Origin: Anisus vortex
Lineage: Eukaryota > Mollusca > Gastropoda > Planorbidae
Length of the DNA stretch: 64,000 nucleotides
Assembly (NCBI GenBank): GCA_949126835.1
Contig: OX421507.1
Coordinates: 13,567,852-13,631,851 of the forward strand
Direction: 5' to 3'
A program made the position numbers and the translations under genes. The notes beneath the pieces are model-generated. The model saw nothing but the letters and a program-made list of their open reading frames with translations. It was not told the DNA's origin and made no database searches. The number at the start of each line of letters is the position of its first letter. Within the stretch, counting starts at the first letter, position 1. Shown here one piece after another: positions 32,423 to 43,149 of this stretch.

Positions 32423-35400
32423 GTAAACTGCTCACATGTGATAGAAGTGCCAGTTACAGGTAAACTGCTTACATGTGATAGAAGTGCCAGTTACAGGTAA
32501 ACTGCTTACATGTAATAGAAGTGCCAGTTACAAGTAAACTGCTTACATGTGATAGAAGTGTCAGTTACAGGTAAACTGCTTACATGTGATTATCATCTAT
32601 GTACATTTCCATGATACTGCCTTGGTGTGTGTGTATATATATATTAGGGCCTTATCAAGTAGGAAATGTCTACCAAGAGAGTATTTGGGTGCACTAGGTG
32701 CCAAATCCAGGTACATGTAGTAACCGAGTTTTAGCGGCAAACCCGGAGTTTCATTATTACAATAATATAATTATGCAAAGCCATTTGCTTTGAAATATTC
32801 CACCATCGTCTGTTAGCTTTGATTTTCGTCTAAACGCAAGTAAAAGGGTCTACTAGTAGTCGGAAAAATTCATATGGATTGCATTTTAGGTTTGCAAATA
32901 TTCGAAAATGTCTTAATTAACCTTAATTTTTATTGATATGTTTTCCTTTGATGAACTCATAGCAAATTTTACTCGTTTAGGTGAATTCCCGTTATGGCTG
33001 ACCGGTTCATTGTACCGTATTGGGAGCGGAATCTACAGGGTGAAACAGACCACGTGGAAGCACGCGTTTGACGGGTTGGCCATTCTTAACAGGTGGACGA
33101 TGACGGACGGGAAAGTGACCTTCCTGTCCGTCGCCCTGGACTCTGACCAATACAAGAAGTGTGTCAAGTATGACAGGCTGGTAGGCGGCAACTTTGGCAC
33201 GACCTTCCCAGACCCGTGCAAAAGCATTTTCAAAAAGTGAGCCAGGTTATTTAAATGAAGAGATTAATTACATTTAAGAAAGTTTTAAAGTAAGTTATCG
33301 ATCCATAGGATGAAGCAGCGTTTGCGGGTTTCTGTTGCAACGGCACACTATGGGATTGTGTGGTCAGCACACTTCCCAGCCTCAGTTACTCTGCCCAATT
33401 GATTGCTGGTACCTATCAGAGCTGAGTGGAATCAGGGACACTAGCTGGCGACCCGGGAATATCTGCAGTATTAATCTAGTACATTGGTTTCATTTTAATC
33501 GTTAGCCGTGTATTGCTCATTCAGGTTTCTGGTTTAGGGATTTCATGTGGTTTGGTATAGTGCTGTAGTGAGAACAGATAAACTAGTTCAAGAAAATTTT
33601 CAAAGACACAATGAGCCAAATACCATGCAAATTTTTTGTTTCTTTTGGTGCTTTGGTAAGAACAAAAAAAAAGCTTTTATAATTAAATAGATCTATGAGG
33701 TGTTTAAACGGAAAAGTGATGTGAAAACAAGACTCATTATGTCTACTAGCATCTCCTGTTCAAGCCTACCTCGCCTACCGGCCGGTGAACCCTGTTCTAC
33801 CCAGCAATCCAGAAAACCAAAATTTTGTTATTTTATCCGATTCCTTATCTTGTCTTACTGCTATGGGAAACTGTAATACCAGGAATATATCTGCCTTGGA
33901 CATTTTGACAAAATACCAATCAATATATGAAAGAGGCAAACGTGTCGTTTTCTGTTGGATTCCTGGTCATGCAGGGATAGATGGAAATAAAAAAGCTGAC
34001 AGAGAGGCAAAAGCCACCCTGTTGTTATCAGAGAGTATTATCCCAATACCGTATCGAGACTTGAAACCTTCAATAATGAAACATGAAAGACAAAAATGGA
34101 CTCACTTCTTGAAAACCGAATGCAATAAACTGCAGTATTTGGAAAATTCAAAAACCTGGCAAGATACAGGCCAACTTGTTCGAAAGGACGCAGTTATTCT
34201 CTGCAGACTACATACAGGACATACAAAACTAACACATTCGTTTATCTTAAAACGAGAAATGGCCCCAATGTGTGCTTTCTGCAATGCCAACTTAACAGTG
34301 TCTCACATTTTGTTGGAATGTAAAACATTTGATGATTTTCGACGTAAATTCTATTACTGTAGAACTCTTCATGAACTTTTCAGCAAAATTAAACCAAAAC
34401 ATATAATAAACTATATTAAAGACATACAACTGTACAACAGAATCTAAATATATAAGAACAATAAAATGGATACAAGAGAAAAAATGACAACAACGTTATC
34501 AAAAAGGCCCTATATAACCTTCGATGTTGATGGGCCGGAAATTCAACAATTCAATTCAATTCCAGCCAAAGGTTGGGTGTAAACCCCAGCGGATAGCTGG
34601 AAGGGACAGCCAATGAGGTTAAGGCGAAGTCACACACTCCCTGCCAGAGGGGAGCAGCTCCCAATGAAGTCTGAGAAATGTCGACAGCTCCAACTGGGGG
34701 AACAGTGTGGGAGCATCAGAAAAACGGACATACACGCTACCATAAAATTTCCAATGAAAAATGAATAGAGAACTATGAAAGTCTGAAAATTTCATGGCGA
34801 TAGATAGGTGCGCCACCTTGTTACTAATCCGACGCTATGTGTGTATCGATTAATTGTTGTCAAACACGTTTGGTAAGCATGTTTAATATCCGGTCGTTTT
34901 TTTTTTTGCCAAGGGCGTCGTAAACTAGAACGCTTCCTGTTGCTATAGGGCAGAGTTGCCAGATAATTAAAAACGTAAAACTAAAATACATTTTTATCCT
35001 GCCTCACGGCTATTGCGTTTACGCCTTGGCAAAAAACAAATTATTCTTTATCAATAAGATGTTGTGTGTGTGTGAATGTAAATATATGTGTTTTAATACA
35101 TGTCCTTGTATCTCCGCAAAACATTTTGCAGATTCTTCAGTCACTTTATGCCCACGCCTCCAGACAAGTCAGACAACACAGCTGTCAGCTTGATGCAACA
35201 CGGAGATAGATTACTGGCCCTCACCGAGACCTCGATCGTCAATGAAATCAACCCAAAAACCTTACAGAAGTCAGATCAAGTAAAATTGTCTTACCACTAT
35301 TACCGTTGCAGACATTATGTATAGGAAATGAAGCGAAATGCAGACACAGCGTCGCACGTAAAGTACAACTAATGTCTTAGCGGCAGCGCGTTTGGCTGGC

Positions 35401-38400
35401 GTACTAAAGGTCCTGGGTTCGCGTCCTGGTGAAGGTTAGGATTTGTTAGGGTCTGTAGGACGTCCCTGAGTCTACCCAGCTCTGATGGATACCTGACTTG
35501 GTAAAGGCTGCTGGGCAGCATTGTACTTGCCACATAATACCCCTAGTACGCCTTGGCGTACACAGAAACTGGTGAACGCTGCTTTACCAGGCCTTTGGAT
35601 CAATATGGTCCGAAGGGGTTACTTTACCTTTTAATGTCTTACAGTTATATGATTTCAGACATTACATAAACAAATAATGTGAAGACAGTACATAAGACAT
35701 TACACAAGACATGAAGTAAAAGGAATGTCGTACCCTGAAGCAATTCATTGAGAGCCCTACAGAAGACGACTTGGAGTAAAAGCTTTTGTCCCATGCAGGG
35801 CTTGGACTAGGGGAGAGTCGTTGAGCTCTAGCGAGTGCAAAGATTGTTATAAAATCTTCCCTCGCAGACTCTGGTATACCAGTTTCATTGACTAGTGCCG
35901 GTGTCGGCAACCTAAGGCACGCGTGCCAGACTTAGCACGCATAGCGATTTTCAATGACACGCGGAAGACTACCAGGAAAAAAAAGGTCACTCAAGTACTT
36001 CTACAAGAAGTCGACTGCTAAAGCAAGCTGACCTTTAGGCTTTTGGCACGCTTGATGATTTAGAAATCCTACTTTTCCACGCTGTTATCAAAAGGTTGCC
36101 GACCCCTAAACTAGTGCACACGAATGAGGAAGTGTGGTCAACACAATGCCAAGTCGCATTTACTTTAAAATGAAATAGTAATACCATGTATCAATGCCAA
36201 GTAGACTCGTATACGCCTCTATGTCCCCGATCCCTACGGGTAAGCGTCATCGAAGTTAACGTCCGGGGCCTTGAAAAATGCACGCCCAACGTATTATAAT
36301 AATATATGTTCTAGACTTAATTTAGATGGATTCGAATAAGCCGGTGGGACTCGAGTATAACAGGGGATGGGGGCATGATTGATGTGAGAATTTATTGTAT
36401 GAAACCAGTGTATTGAAAAAGGTTTAATGGTTCGTTGGTGAGCAGTAGTCGGATAACTGAAATACAGCATGTATCAGTGCACCATTTGGACCATCCAGGT
36501 GAGGGGCCACTGCTGGTGCTGTTTCATCGGATACCTCATTAATAACTTAATAAATACATTCATTCACACACACGCACATATATATATATAATGTCACACA
36601 GTTACAATGGCAAGTGTAATATTTGTAAGTGTTAAGAAATGTGCGATAACCGCCTCTTCCTTGGCTATCCTCGAGAGGCACATTTATTGACTTGCAAGTT
36701 CATGTTTTTTTTTGTTTTTTTTTTCTACTCGCAACACAGATCGATCTGCAGGGAATTTTCGTCATTCACTCTGGCACCGCTCACCCTCACGTGGACAAAG
36801 ATGGGTACTGTATTTACTATGGCACACACTATGGCTTCAATATGTTGCATACATTTATTCGCATTCCTCCGGCAAAAGAAGGAGACTGTGAGCTTATCAA
36901 CATTTTACACTGACCGTTTTATCTAACTTTTTATGTTTTTGTTTTGATATTGACAGTTTTATTTCTACATTTTTATTTTTTACACTGATTGTTTTATGTT
37001 TTGCACTGACAGTTTCAATATTTTACATTTAACTTGTTCTAGGTCTATGGTTTACACTGACATGTTCATGTTTTACTTTGACTTGTTTTAGGGCCTATGT
37101 TTTACACTGACAGTTTCAATATTTTACATTGACTTGTTTTAGGGCCTATGTTTTACACTGACAGTTTCATATTTTACATTTACTTTTTTGTGTGTTCGAT
37201 ACTGAATCGCTTTAAATTATAAATTTCTTTCCCCAGATATTTTTAAAGGCGCTAAAATGTTATCCAGCATCCAAACCAGTTGGAAAGGTAAACTCAGTTA
37301 CACGCATTCCTTCGGGATAACAGAGAACTTCATTGTCCACTTCGAGCAGCCGCTGCTCATTGACGGTCGGAAACTGCTGACCATGCAAATGAAGAAAGCA
37401 AGCTTCGCGGACACTATGGTCACAAACAGAGAGGACCCGGTCAGCAACCCGAAACAATGTCTTGTCCCCAAGGGGTCGGCAACCTTTTGATAAAAGTGTG
37501 CCAAAAAAGGGTTTTCTATTTCATTCAGTGTGCCAACTGCCTAAAAGTCATCGTGCATTAGCACCCAATTTTTTTTGTAGCACAGTCTAGAATTGCCTTT
37601 TTGGGAGTCTTCCACGTGCCATTGAAAATCGCTCTGCGTGCCAAGTCTGGCACGCGTGTCGTCAGTTGCCGACCCCTGTCTTATCCTACGTGCTTCCTTT
37701 TTTTTCCCCTTTTTTCCATTTTTTTTCTATATGATAGTTGTATTTTGATACACCCGCATTGATCAAGAACAACAGAATAGATATCATACAGAATACACCA
37801 TTTCCTTTATAGGCCTACATACATTTAAAGTTACACCTTTATCTAGGGTTGTCAGACGTCCGGTTTTGGACCGGATGTTCCTGTATTTTCGCAGCTAATC
37901 TTGGATAAAAAAAATTAAAAGAATGCATAAATATTGTGCCTTATAATGTACCCATTTTTAATGAGCGGGATACCGGGGAACACTTTAAAAATAGAGCTAG
38001 CGGTCCATCTTTTTTATAGTATTTGCTGACACAGATAGACGGCTAGTCCAAAAGATGACGTAGCTTGTTAAAACAAATGTCTATAGAAAGCCAAATTTAT
38101 AACAATCAAGACTAGCATGTATACAATCATAATAAATTTAATAATAAACATACAGAAAATGTATCTGAAAAATATATACAAGGCATACTATTATGAATGT
38201 AAGAACTATTACAAAATATTACGTTAACTTTGTATTAGACTTGTTAACTTACAAAAGAAAAATAATGAAAGAAAAAAAGATACTATAAAAAAAAATCAGC
38301 GGTTTAAGAAAATGTTTTCGTTATCTGGAAGAAGAGGTATGGGGAAATTGGATCATGCATCTCCCTTGCCCACACCTCCTTGACACCAACACCCTGTGGA

Positions 38401-41400
38401 TTCGCTTATGATAACTGCCAGCTCCAACGATATGAAATATTTATTGTCACAAAATTTAGCTACAGATAATATCTGTTGAACAATGTTCGCTCAACCAAAG
38501 ATGATCAACGTATCTGTAGTGAAGTTATCACTTCAATGACCAACACGTACTAATAATATACTAATATCCTTACCTTTTTACCCAATGGGTGCCAAATTTA
38601 ATTATTATTGTTAATTGTAGGTCTTGTTTTTTTGTTCAAGTAGTAAGTATCTTGTAAAATAATTTGTTTTGTTTAAATTGTATTTCTTATTTAAACTTGT
38701 ATGATTTTTTTTGTTTCAGATCAATATTGTAGTTATCTTTAAAGAAACCGGCAAGAAAGTTCCCGCGACCTACTTGGCACCTCACGGCTTCGTGTTCCAT
38801 TTCGTCAACTGCTACGAGGAAGTGGGCTACATCATCTGCGACGTCTGCTTGTACCAGGACGCCGCCATCGTCAAGGAGCTGTACCTGGAGTCGCTGTGCA
38901 GCGAGACTTACACCATGCGCTGCAACTCTTACTTTGCCAGATTCGTCCTGCCTTTAGACTTCCCACAGGTGTGACAGTTGGCGTTAGTACCTTTTTTTGT
39001 CTTTTAACCGTCGATTTTCACTTTAAGGTCTAAGAAGAAGGGGGCGGGGGTGCTTCGGGTAAAGTGTCCTGCCCCGGGGCCCTTAAAGCCCCAAAAGAAA
39101 AAGTAATCTATTGGTTTTGTGAATCAGCGTCCAAAAGTTTCCGTGGCCACGGCATACTAGGGGATTTTGTGGCCACCACAAAACCTAAACTAATGTAAGG
39201 TGGCCGTGAGAGCCGGGTAAACTCATGGACACTCTCCAGACCGGAGAACTAATAATAGCCTTGACCAGGATTCGAGCCCAGAACTTTGGCTCTCTATTCG
39301 ATCGCGCGCTGCCGCTGAGCCACCGTCTTTCACATGTACGTCAAGCGGACGCATACATAAAACAGTAGATGTAAAAATATGGTAAGGCTTAGCTTTAAAG
39401 GGATATCAGCATCATCCTAGAAAAGTATAATCATCCGTTGAACATTGCAATATTAGGTTGGGCATCGTATTGGTCACACGACCACACTGAAACCATAAAC
39501 GTTTCTGATTGACCATTTAGAATTGTAGATATATTGATATCATGGAAATACATGATCTCGTCTAGCATACTGCCCAAGCTTTAAAAAACCCACTATCTCT
39601 TCATATTAAGTAGTTAGTAGGTTAGGAAAGGGTAAGACCTATTAGAATGTATTCTTTCTCACCCTGAAGAGACAAATTCGCAACAAGTGTAACCATAACC
39701 AATCAGGATCTGAGTATCACTTTCAGTAACTAATCGGGATCAACGGTATTTCTATCAATAACCAAATAAAGAACAACAATCGATGGCAAGGTTGCTTCAC
39801 TAACCAGTAGACTCTTTTAAAATTCACTATTAATGCAAAAGGGGGAGGGGCTAAAGATCCCACTGGTGTTGGATCACGTGGGACATATCTTGTATTATGG
39901 GGGCGGTGTGGCTCTGTAGGGATGTTAGAACTTTTTTTTTTTTGCAAAACCGGTTTTCGGTTCTATTATATTCGGTTTAAAACCGGATTTCGGTTTCCTC
40001 CCCCTTTCCCGCGCGATGTCACAAGTCACAGGCCGGAAAAGCCAAGTTTTGTAGGTATATTTGAAAAATACTTCAAACCTTACTAGTGTTTGTATGCGCA
40101 AATTGAGGTTAGAATCGATCACGCATTTTACACTATTCACTTATCTATATAGGAGAGTTATAGGAATAAACCACCTTGAACAAATCTATACGATAAAAAG
40201 GAAGTCACTTGAAATATATTTAGAGGTCAGTTTTTAGGAAATCTAATTTTATAGAAAAGTGAAAGTCACGTGAAAGCCTATTGATCTTGCTTACTTGCTT
40301 AATTCCTTTGGTTCCTTGTAGAACATAGGGCCTCCGCAACAGCTCTCCAGCGAACAGCCTTAGTTAGTTCACCCCATGACAGGTTGCAGCTTGCCATTTC
40401 CTCCTCGCAGGAGCGTCTCCAGGTGGTCTTCGGGCGACCAACCCGTCTTTTTCCCTGGGGGTTCCACTGCAGAGCCTGTCGCGTAATGTCCAGTGGGGGC
40501 TTCCGTAAGGTGTGCCCAATCCACCGCCACTTTCTCCTGGCAATCTGCTGTTCGAGGGGATCCTGATTGGTTCGTCGCCACAAGTCTTGGCATCAAGAAA
40601 ATAGTTTACGGGCCCAATCCATTCTTTTGATAGATCACTGATTGCAACACATTGCTTAGCCATTAATATTCTGTAAAAAAAAATGTCTTACAATAGAAAT
40701 GCACGTAAATATTTCCACCGCATTAGGGTCCAAGGGGAGATAATCTGGTCAAGATGGAAAACACCCGGGCCACGGCCATTTTGACTGACCAAGCAACACC
40801 GGCACCCGTCGTACGAGTGACCTGTGATTATCTTTTTGAAGGCAAGTTATTACCTGTGTTATTACCTGTGTTATTACCTGTGTTTTTACCTCTACAATTC
40901 TTTGAATGACATCTATATGTACAGTTTGTGTGTGCTGTTTGGCAGTTATCTAGGAGTCATCCCAAATTAGCTTAGTCCTTAGTCCTTAGTATATATCACG
41001 TTCTCCCATAAGACCACTTCTAATTAAGACCATTCTCTAGAGATTGACACCCATTTGACCACGCCCACATTACGGTCCCATTTGACCACTCCCACTATAA
41101 TAATAACTACTCCACCCCCCCCCCCTTTTCCCCCTTGCACTGTCAAATGAACGCGGGTGTGTAAACGCAAACTTTGCTGACTGTTTCAGACGATTACATG
41201 TTTGAGCTGCCCCGCATCAACTACAACTATAACGCCACCTGGTACAGGTACGCCTACGGGACATCGGTTTACAACAAGATTAAGAGAAGGGTCAGTAAGA
41301 TTGTATACACCAAGACAGGGGTCGGCAACCTTTTGTCAATAATGTGACAAAGGGGGATTTCTAATTCAATCAGCGTGCCAACAGACAGAAAAGTCAACAT

Positions 41401-43104
41401 ACACCTCCAATCAATATCTTGTAGAAAAGACTTTGAATTGAGTTTTTGTGTGTCTTCCGCGTGCCATTTTTAATTATTCTGCGTGCCATGTCTGGCACGC
41501 GTGCCGTAAGTTGCCGATCCCTGCATCAAGAGACATAGATATGATTATGGCTAGTCAGTTTACGGAATAAAAGAAGAATCGTATGATGGTAGCTGTACAA
41601 TAGGAAAAAAAACTGTTTCATACGTGAAGCTTGGTAAGTAAAAGAAACAGAAAGTATCGCGTCGGACCATTGGACCGGTGAAGCAGCGTTCAACAGTTTC
41701 TGTGCCCATACTAGGGGATTGCGTGGCCAGTACAATGCGCAGCCGCCGCCACTTTACCCCAACTAAAGTCAGGTACCCATCAGAGTGTGGGAGGACTCAG
41801 GGACACCCTCCATACCCTGGATTCGAACCCAGGACCACCGTTCTTGATGTTCTTGGTATCGGTAACCCGGATGAGTTATTAGCAGTAACAAAATTTTGGA
41901 ATCTGGAATTTTTAAAAAAAAGATCAATGGTTTCAACTCTCCCAATATGTTTTGCTCTATATAGTTGATGAAGTTTGATGTGAGGGAGAAGACTGTTCTG
42001 GAGTGGACTTGTGACGAGAATCATATTCCAGGGGAGCCAGTCTTTGTGCCTGGTCCGGACAGCACTGCGGAAGACGATGGTGAGTTAAACTTATGTTTTT
42101 TTTTCTACGGACTTTTCCAGAATAGTTTCTTTTATCGTCGTGAAATGGGGAAGGGGAGACTGGTGTATGGTAAGGAAGGTATTATCTCGCCCGAATTCAA
42201 GCCTAGGATCTGAACGTTTCTCATGATGGTAATAACATAGAACGATCTCTTGAATCGCCATATAGCCGCGAGCTGTCAAAGAAGCACAGTATAAGTAGTG
42301 TACATTTTGAAAACACCTGTACCCTTCAAACACACACATTGATTTAAAAAAAAATAATACAAAAAAACGGATATAATTCAAAGGATTAAGGCTTAAACTT
42401 AATTTAATTTCCGTATATTTATTTCTGTATCTCCACTATTGGTGATTCGCCCCCATCTCTAAAACAAAAACAAACAAACAACAACAAACAAACAGGAAAA
42501 AAAGAAATTTTTTATCAAAGATAAAGTTACTCACTGAGAAAGTTATATATTTAAAAAATTAAATCATAGATGAAGATATCCATTAAAAAAAAAAGCAAAG
42601 GGCCTAATTATAATACATACTGTCTAACAACTGAAAAAGACATGTAAATATGTTTGTCTGGGATTGATTGCAAGAGAACAAACAGCTCATGCAAGCTGGC
42701 TAATAGAAAAAGAAGAATACCTATCGTCTGCTAAATTTTGTATACATAAATATTTACCAGTAAATATAAATATATTTTCTCTACTAGAGAAATTGCATAA
42801 TTTGCAATATAGGCCTATATACATATATATTAGTTTTGAGTTTTCGGTCTTCGATTAAAAAAAAAATCTTTATTTCTAGGGACATATAAAGTATGTAGGC
42901 CTTCATTTTGCATTGAATTCACATGTGTCCTCAGGTGTTGTACTATGTCCTATCGTGGCCACATCCGCAGAGCACTCGTCCTTCCTGCTCGTTTTGGACG
43001 CTGCCACCATGACGGAAATAGCAAGGGCCACAACTCCAGCCGATATGAAGATGAACTACAGTTTCCACGGCCTCTTCATCGGTGACCCCGGAACTCCTCC
43101 ATAG
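32329..43104 (+). CDS. Carotenoid oxygenase family protein B (BCO/RPE65-like), 10 coding exons, 532 aa
   Basis: Joined exons: 32329-32422, 32981-33236, 35132-35279, 36740-36887, 37237-37439, 38720-38968, 40727-40841, 41190-41290, 41965-42079, 42935-43104. Each exon has exactly the length and phase of its partner in gene A, so this is a tandem duplicate. All ligand contexts are kept: TAHPH (181-183), YTHSFGITEN (H239), FVFHFVNCYEE (H310), NYSFHGLF (H521), as is PDPCK (108-112). The product should therefore still be an iron-dependent carotenoid or retinoid enzyme. Differences from A: the conserved Asn of GSLYRNGSG is Ile (GSLYRIGSG, residue 45); intron 7 has a GC donor; the C-terminal tail differs. 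Introns are longer and more invaded by repeats than in A. Substrate is unknown. Confidence 0.93.
32404..32588 (+). repeat. 37-bp tandem array duplicating the end of exon 1 and its splice donor
   Basis: Five units starting at 32404, 32441, 32478, 32515 and 32552. Each contains ATAGAAGTGCCAGTTACAG|GTAAACTGCT: 19 exonic bases followed by the donor. Unit 4 has CAAG|TAAAC, unit 5 an internal GTGTCAG change. Because 37 is not a multiple of three, splicing at units 2 or 3 would shift the frame, so unit 1 is taken as the true donor. Confidence 0.95.
32981..33236 (+). CDS. Oxygenase B, exon 2
   Basis: Acceptor CTCGTTTAG, donor AAA|GTGAGC. Residues 32-116; contains GSLYRIGSG and PDPCK. Confidence 0.95.
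33300..33475 (-). repeat. SINE fragment in intron 2 of oxygenase B
   Basis: Shares GATGAAGCAGCGTTTGCGGG, the GGCACACTATGGGATTGTGT block and CTATCAGAGCTGAGTGGAATC with the minus-oriented SINEs at 39120 and 41675. The tRNA-like head is diverged. Confidence 0.6.
33740..34447 (+). mobile_element. LINE fragment: RNase H plus C-terminal zinc-knuckle region, 220-codon ORF in intron 2
   Basis: The open frame 33785-34447 starts mid-RNase H with FVILSDSLSCLTA (catalytic Asp) and continues with FCWIPGHAGIDGNKKADREA (His and Asp). After it come the RNase-H-LINE tail motifs LCRLHTGHTKLTHSF and CAFCNANLTVSHILLEC. This arrangement (RNH followed by a CCHC-like knuckle) is typical of I/Jockey-type LINEs. The 5' part including RT is missing. 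The ORF is unbroken, indicating a fairly recent insertion. It ends in an AATTC-repeat tail near 34545-34562. Confidence 0.85.
34563..35131. other. Rest of intron 2 of oxygenase B, no gene seen
   Basis: Moderately GC-balanced DNA at 34570-34830 with no recognised motif, then AT-rich sequence up to the exon 3 acceptor. Confidence 0.5.
35132..35279 (+). CDS. Oxygenase B, exon 3
   Basis: Acceptor CATTTTGCAG, donor CAA|GTAAAA. Residues 117-166; the central part (NTAVSLMQHGDRLLALTETS) is identical to gene A. Confidence 0.95.
35370..35645 (+). repeat. tRNA-derived SINE in intron 3 of oxygenase B
   Basis: Head with box-B GGGTTCGCGTCC (35415-35426) and body CCCTGAGTCTACCCAGCTCT, then GTGAACGCTGCTTTACCAGG and ATCAATATGGTCCGAAGGGG. 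This is the same family as 9165-9445. Confidence 0.8.
35898..36108. mobile_element. hAT-like MITE in intron 3, 211 bp
   Basis: Ends CCGGTGTCGGCAACC and GGTTGCCGACCCCTA. Target duplication GACTAGTG / AACTAGTG (7 of 8). Contains GGCACGCGTGCC and CTTAGCACGC. Confidence 0.88.
36740..36887 (+). CDS. Oxygenase B, exon 4
   Basis: Acceptor CGCAACACAG, donor ACT|GTGAGC. Residues 167-215 with TAHPH. Downstream, 36900-37200 is an imprecise tandem of TTTTACACTGACAGTTTCAA-like units of about 50 bp. Confidence 0.95.
36900..37190. repeat. Imperfect tandem repeat in intron 4 of oxygenase B
   Basis: Units of about 45-60 bp built from TTTTACACTGACAGTTTCA and TTTACATTGACTTGTTTTAG, with four to five recognisable copies. 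Confidence 0.75.
37237..37439 (+). CDS. Oxygenase B, exon 5
   Basis: Acceptor CTTTCCCCAG, donor CCG|GTCAGC. Residues 216-283; YTHSFGITENF holds H239. Confidence 0.93.
37468..37678. mobile_element. hAT-like MITE in intron 5, inverted orientation
   Basis: Ends AAGGGGTCGGCAACC and GTTGCCGACCCCTG. The interior is the reverse of the 35898 copy (GTCTGGCACGCGTG near the right end). Target duplication TCTTGTCC / TCTTATCC. Begins about 28 bp after the exon 5 donor. Confidence 0.85.
37680..38719. other. Remainder of intron 5: transposon scraps
   Basis: At 37846-37900 there is a left end like that of the 5311-6468 hAT element (TAGGGTTGTCAGACGTCCGG). At 37985-38030 there is a fragment of TIR family 1 (AATAGAGCTAGCGGTCCATC). 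The rest is AT-rich. Confidence 0.6.
38720..38968 (+). CDS. Oxygenase B, exon 6
   Basis: Acceptor TTGTTTCAG, donor CAG|GTGTGA. Residues 284-366; APHGFVFHFVNCYEE holds H310. About 78% identical to gene A exon 6 by direct comparison. Confidence 0.95.
39120..39335 (-). repeat. SINE in intron 6 of oxygenase B
   Basis: The reverse complement shows a tRNA-like head (GGTGGCTCAGCGGCAGCGCG) and box B GGGCTCGAATCC, followed by a body ending in CCACGGAAACTTTTGGACG. Confidence 0.8.
40290..40680 (-). mobile_element. LINE C-terminal fragment in intron 6 of oxygenase B
   Basis: On the - strand a frame from 40583 to 40299 reads MWRRTNQDPLEQQIARRKWR, then WIGHTLRKP, then GKRRVGRPKTTWRR and a terminal NLSWGELTKAVRWRAVAEAL. 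These are the same LINE C-terminal motifs as at 1557-2039, but a different, more complete 3' end. The portion 40584-40680 continues the LINE out of frame. Confidence 0.85.
40727..40841 (+). CDS. Oxygenase B, exon 7 (followed by a GC-AG intron)
   Basis: Acceptor CGCATTAG, residues 367-404. The donor is GAAG|GCAAGT: GC instead of GT, with an otherwise consensus donor. The position, phase and 115-nt length match gene A, where the donor is GACG|GTATGT. Confidence 0.92.
41190..41290 (+). CDS. Oxygenase B, exon 8
   Basis: Acceptor CTGTTTCAG, donor AGG|GTCAGT. Residues 405-438; FELPRINYNYNATWYRYAYG. Confidence 0.93.
41316..41523. mobile_element. hAT-like MITE in intron 8, 208 bp
   Basis: Ends CAGGGGTCGGCAACC and GTTGCCGATCCCTG, target duplication CACCAAGA / CATCAAGA (7 of 8). 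Inverted orientation like 37468-37678. Begins 25 bp after the exon 8 donor. Confidence 0.88.
41675..41865 (-). repeat. SINE in intron 8 of oxygenase B
   Basis: The reverse complement has box B GGGTTCGAATCC (about 41820-41832) and the CACTCTGATGGGTACCTGAC body shared with 9165-9445. Confidence 0.8.
41965..42079 (+). CDS. Oxygenase B, exon 9
   Basis: Acceptor TATATAG, donor GATG|GTGAGT. Residues 439-476: LMKFDVREKTVLEWTCDENH. The acceptor has only a modest pyrimidine tract. Confidence 0.92.
42080..42934. other. Intron 9 of oxygenase B, no further feature
   Basis: AT-rich with A-runs. The first ~130 bp are open in frame with exon 9, but no homologous residues follow in gene A, so read-through is not supported. 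Confidence 0.5.
42935..43104 (+). CDS. Oxygenase B, exon 10 (last)
   Basis: Acceptor TGTGTCCTCAG. Residues 477-532 and stop TAG; near-identical to gene A up to NYSFHGLFI, then a divergent tail. Confidence 0.95.
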
Positions 43105-43143
43105 AAAGAAGGGGGTGAAACGTATTATGTTATTATTGAAAAA

Positions 43144-43149
43144 AATAAA
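43144..43149 (+). terminator. Proximal AATAAA after oxygenase B
   Basis: 40 bp after the stop codon. The alternative 44068-44073 lies in the block conserved with gene A. Confidence 0.4.

Noticed and set aside
42080..42213. Read-through extension of exon 9 of oxygenase B
   Set aside because: The open frame past the GTGAGT donor has no similarity in gene A and would remove the last exon with the fourth iron histidine.
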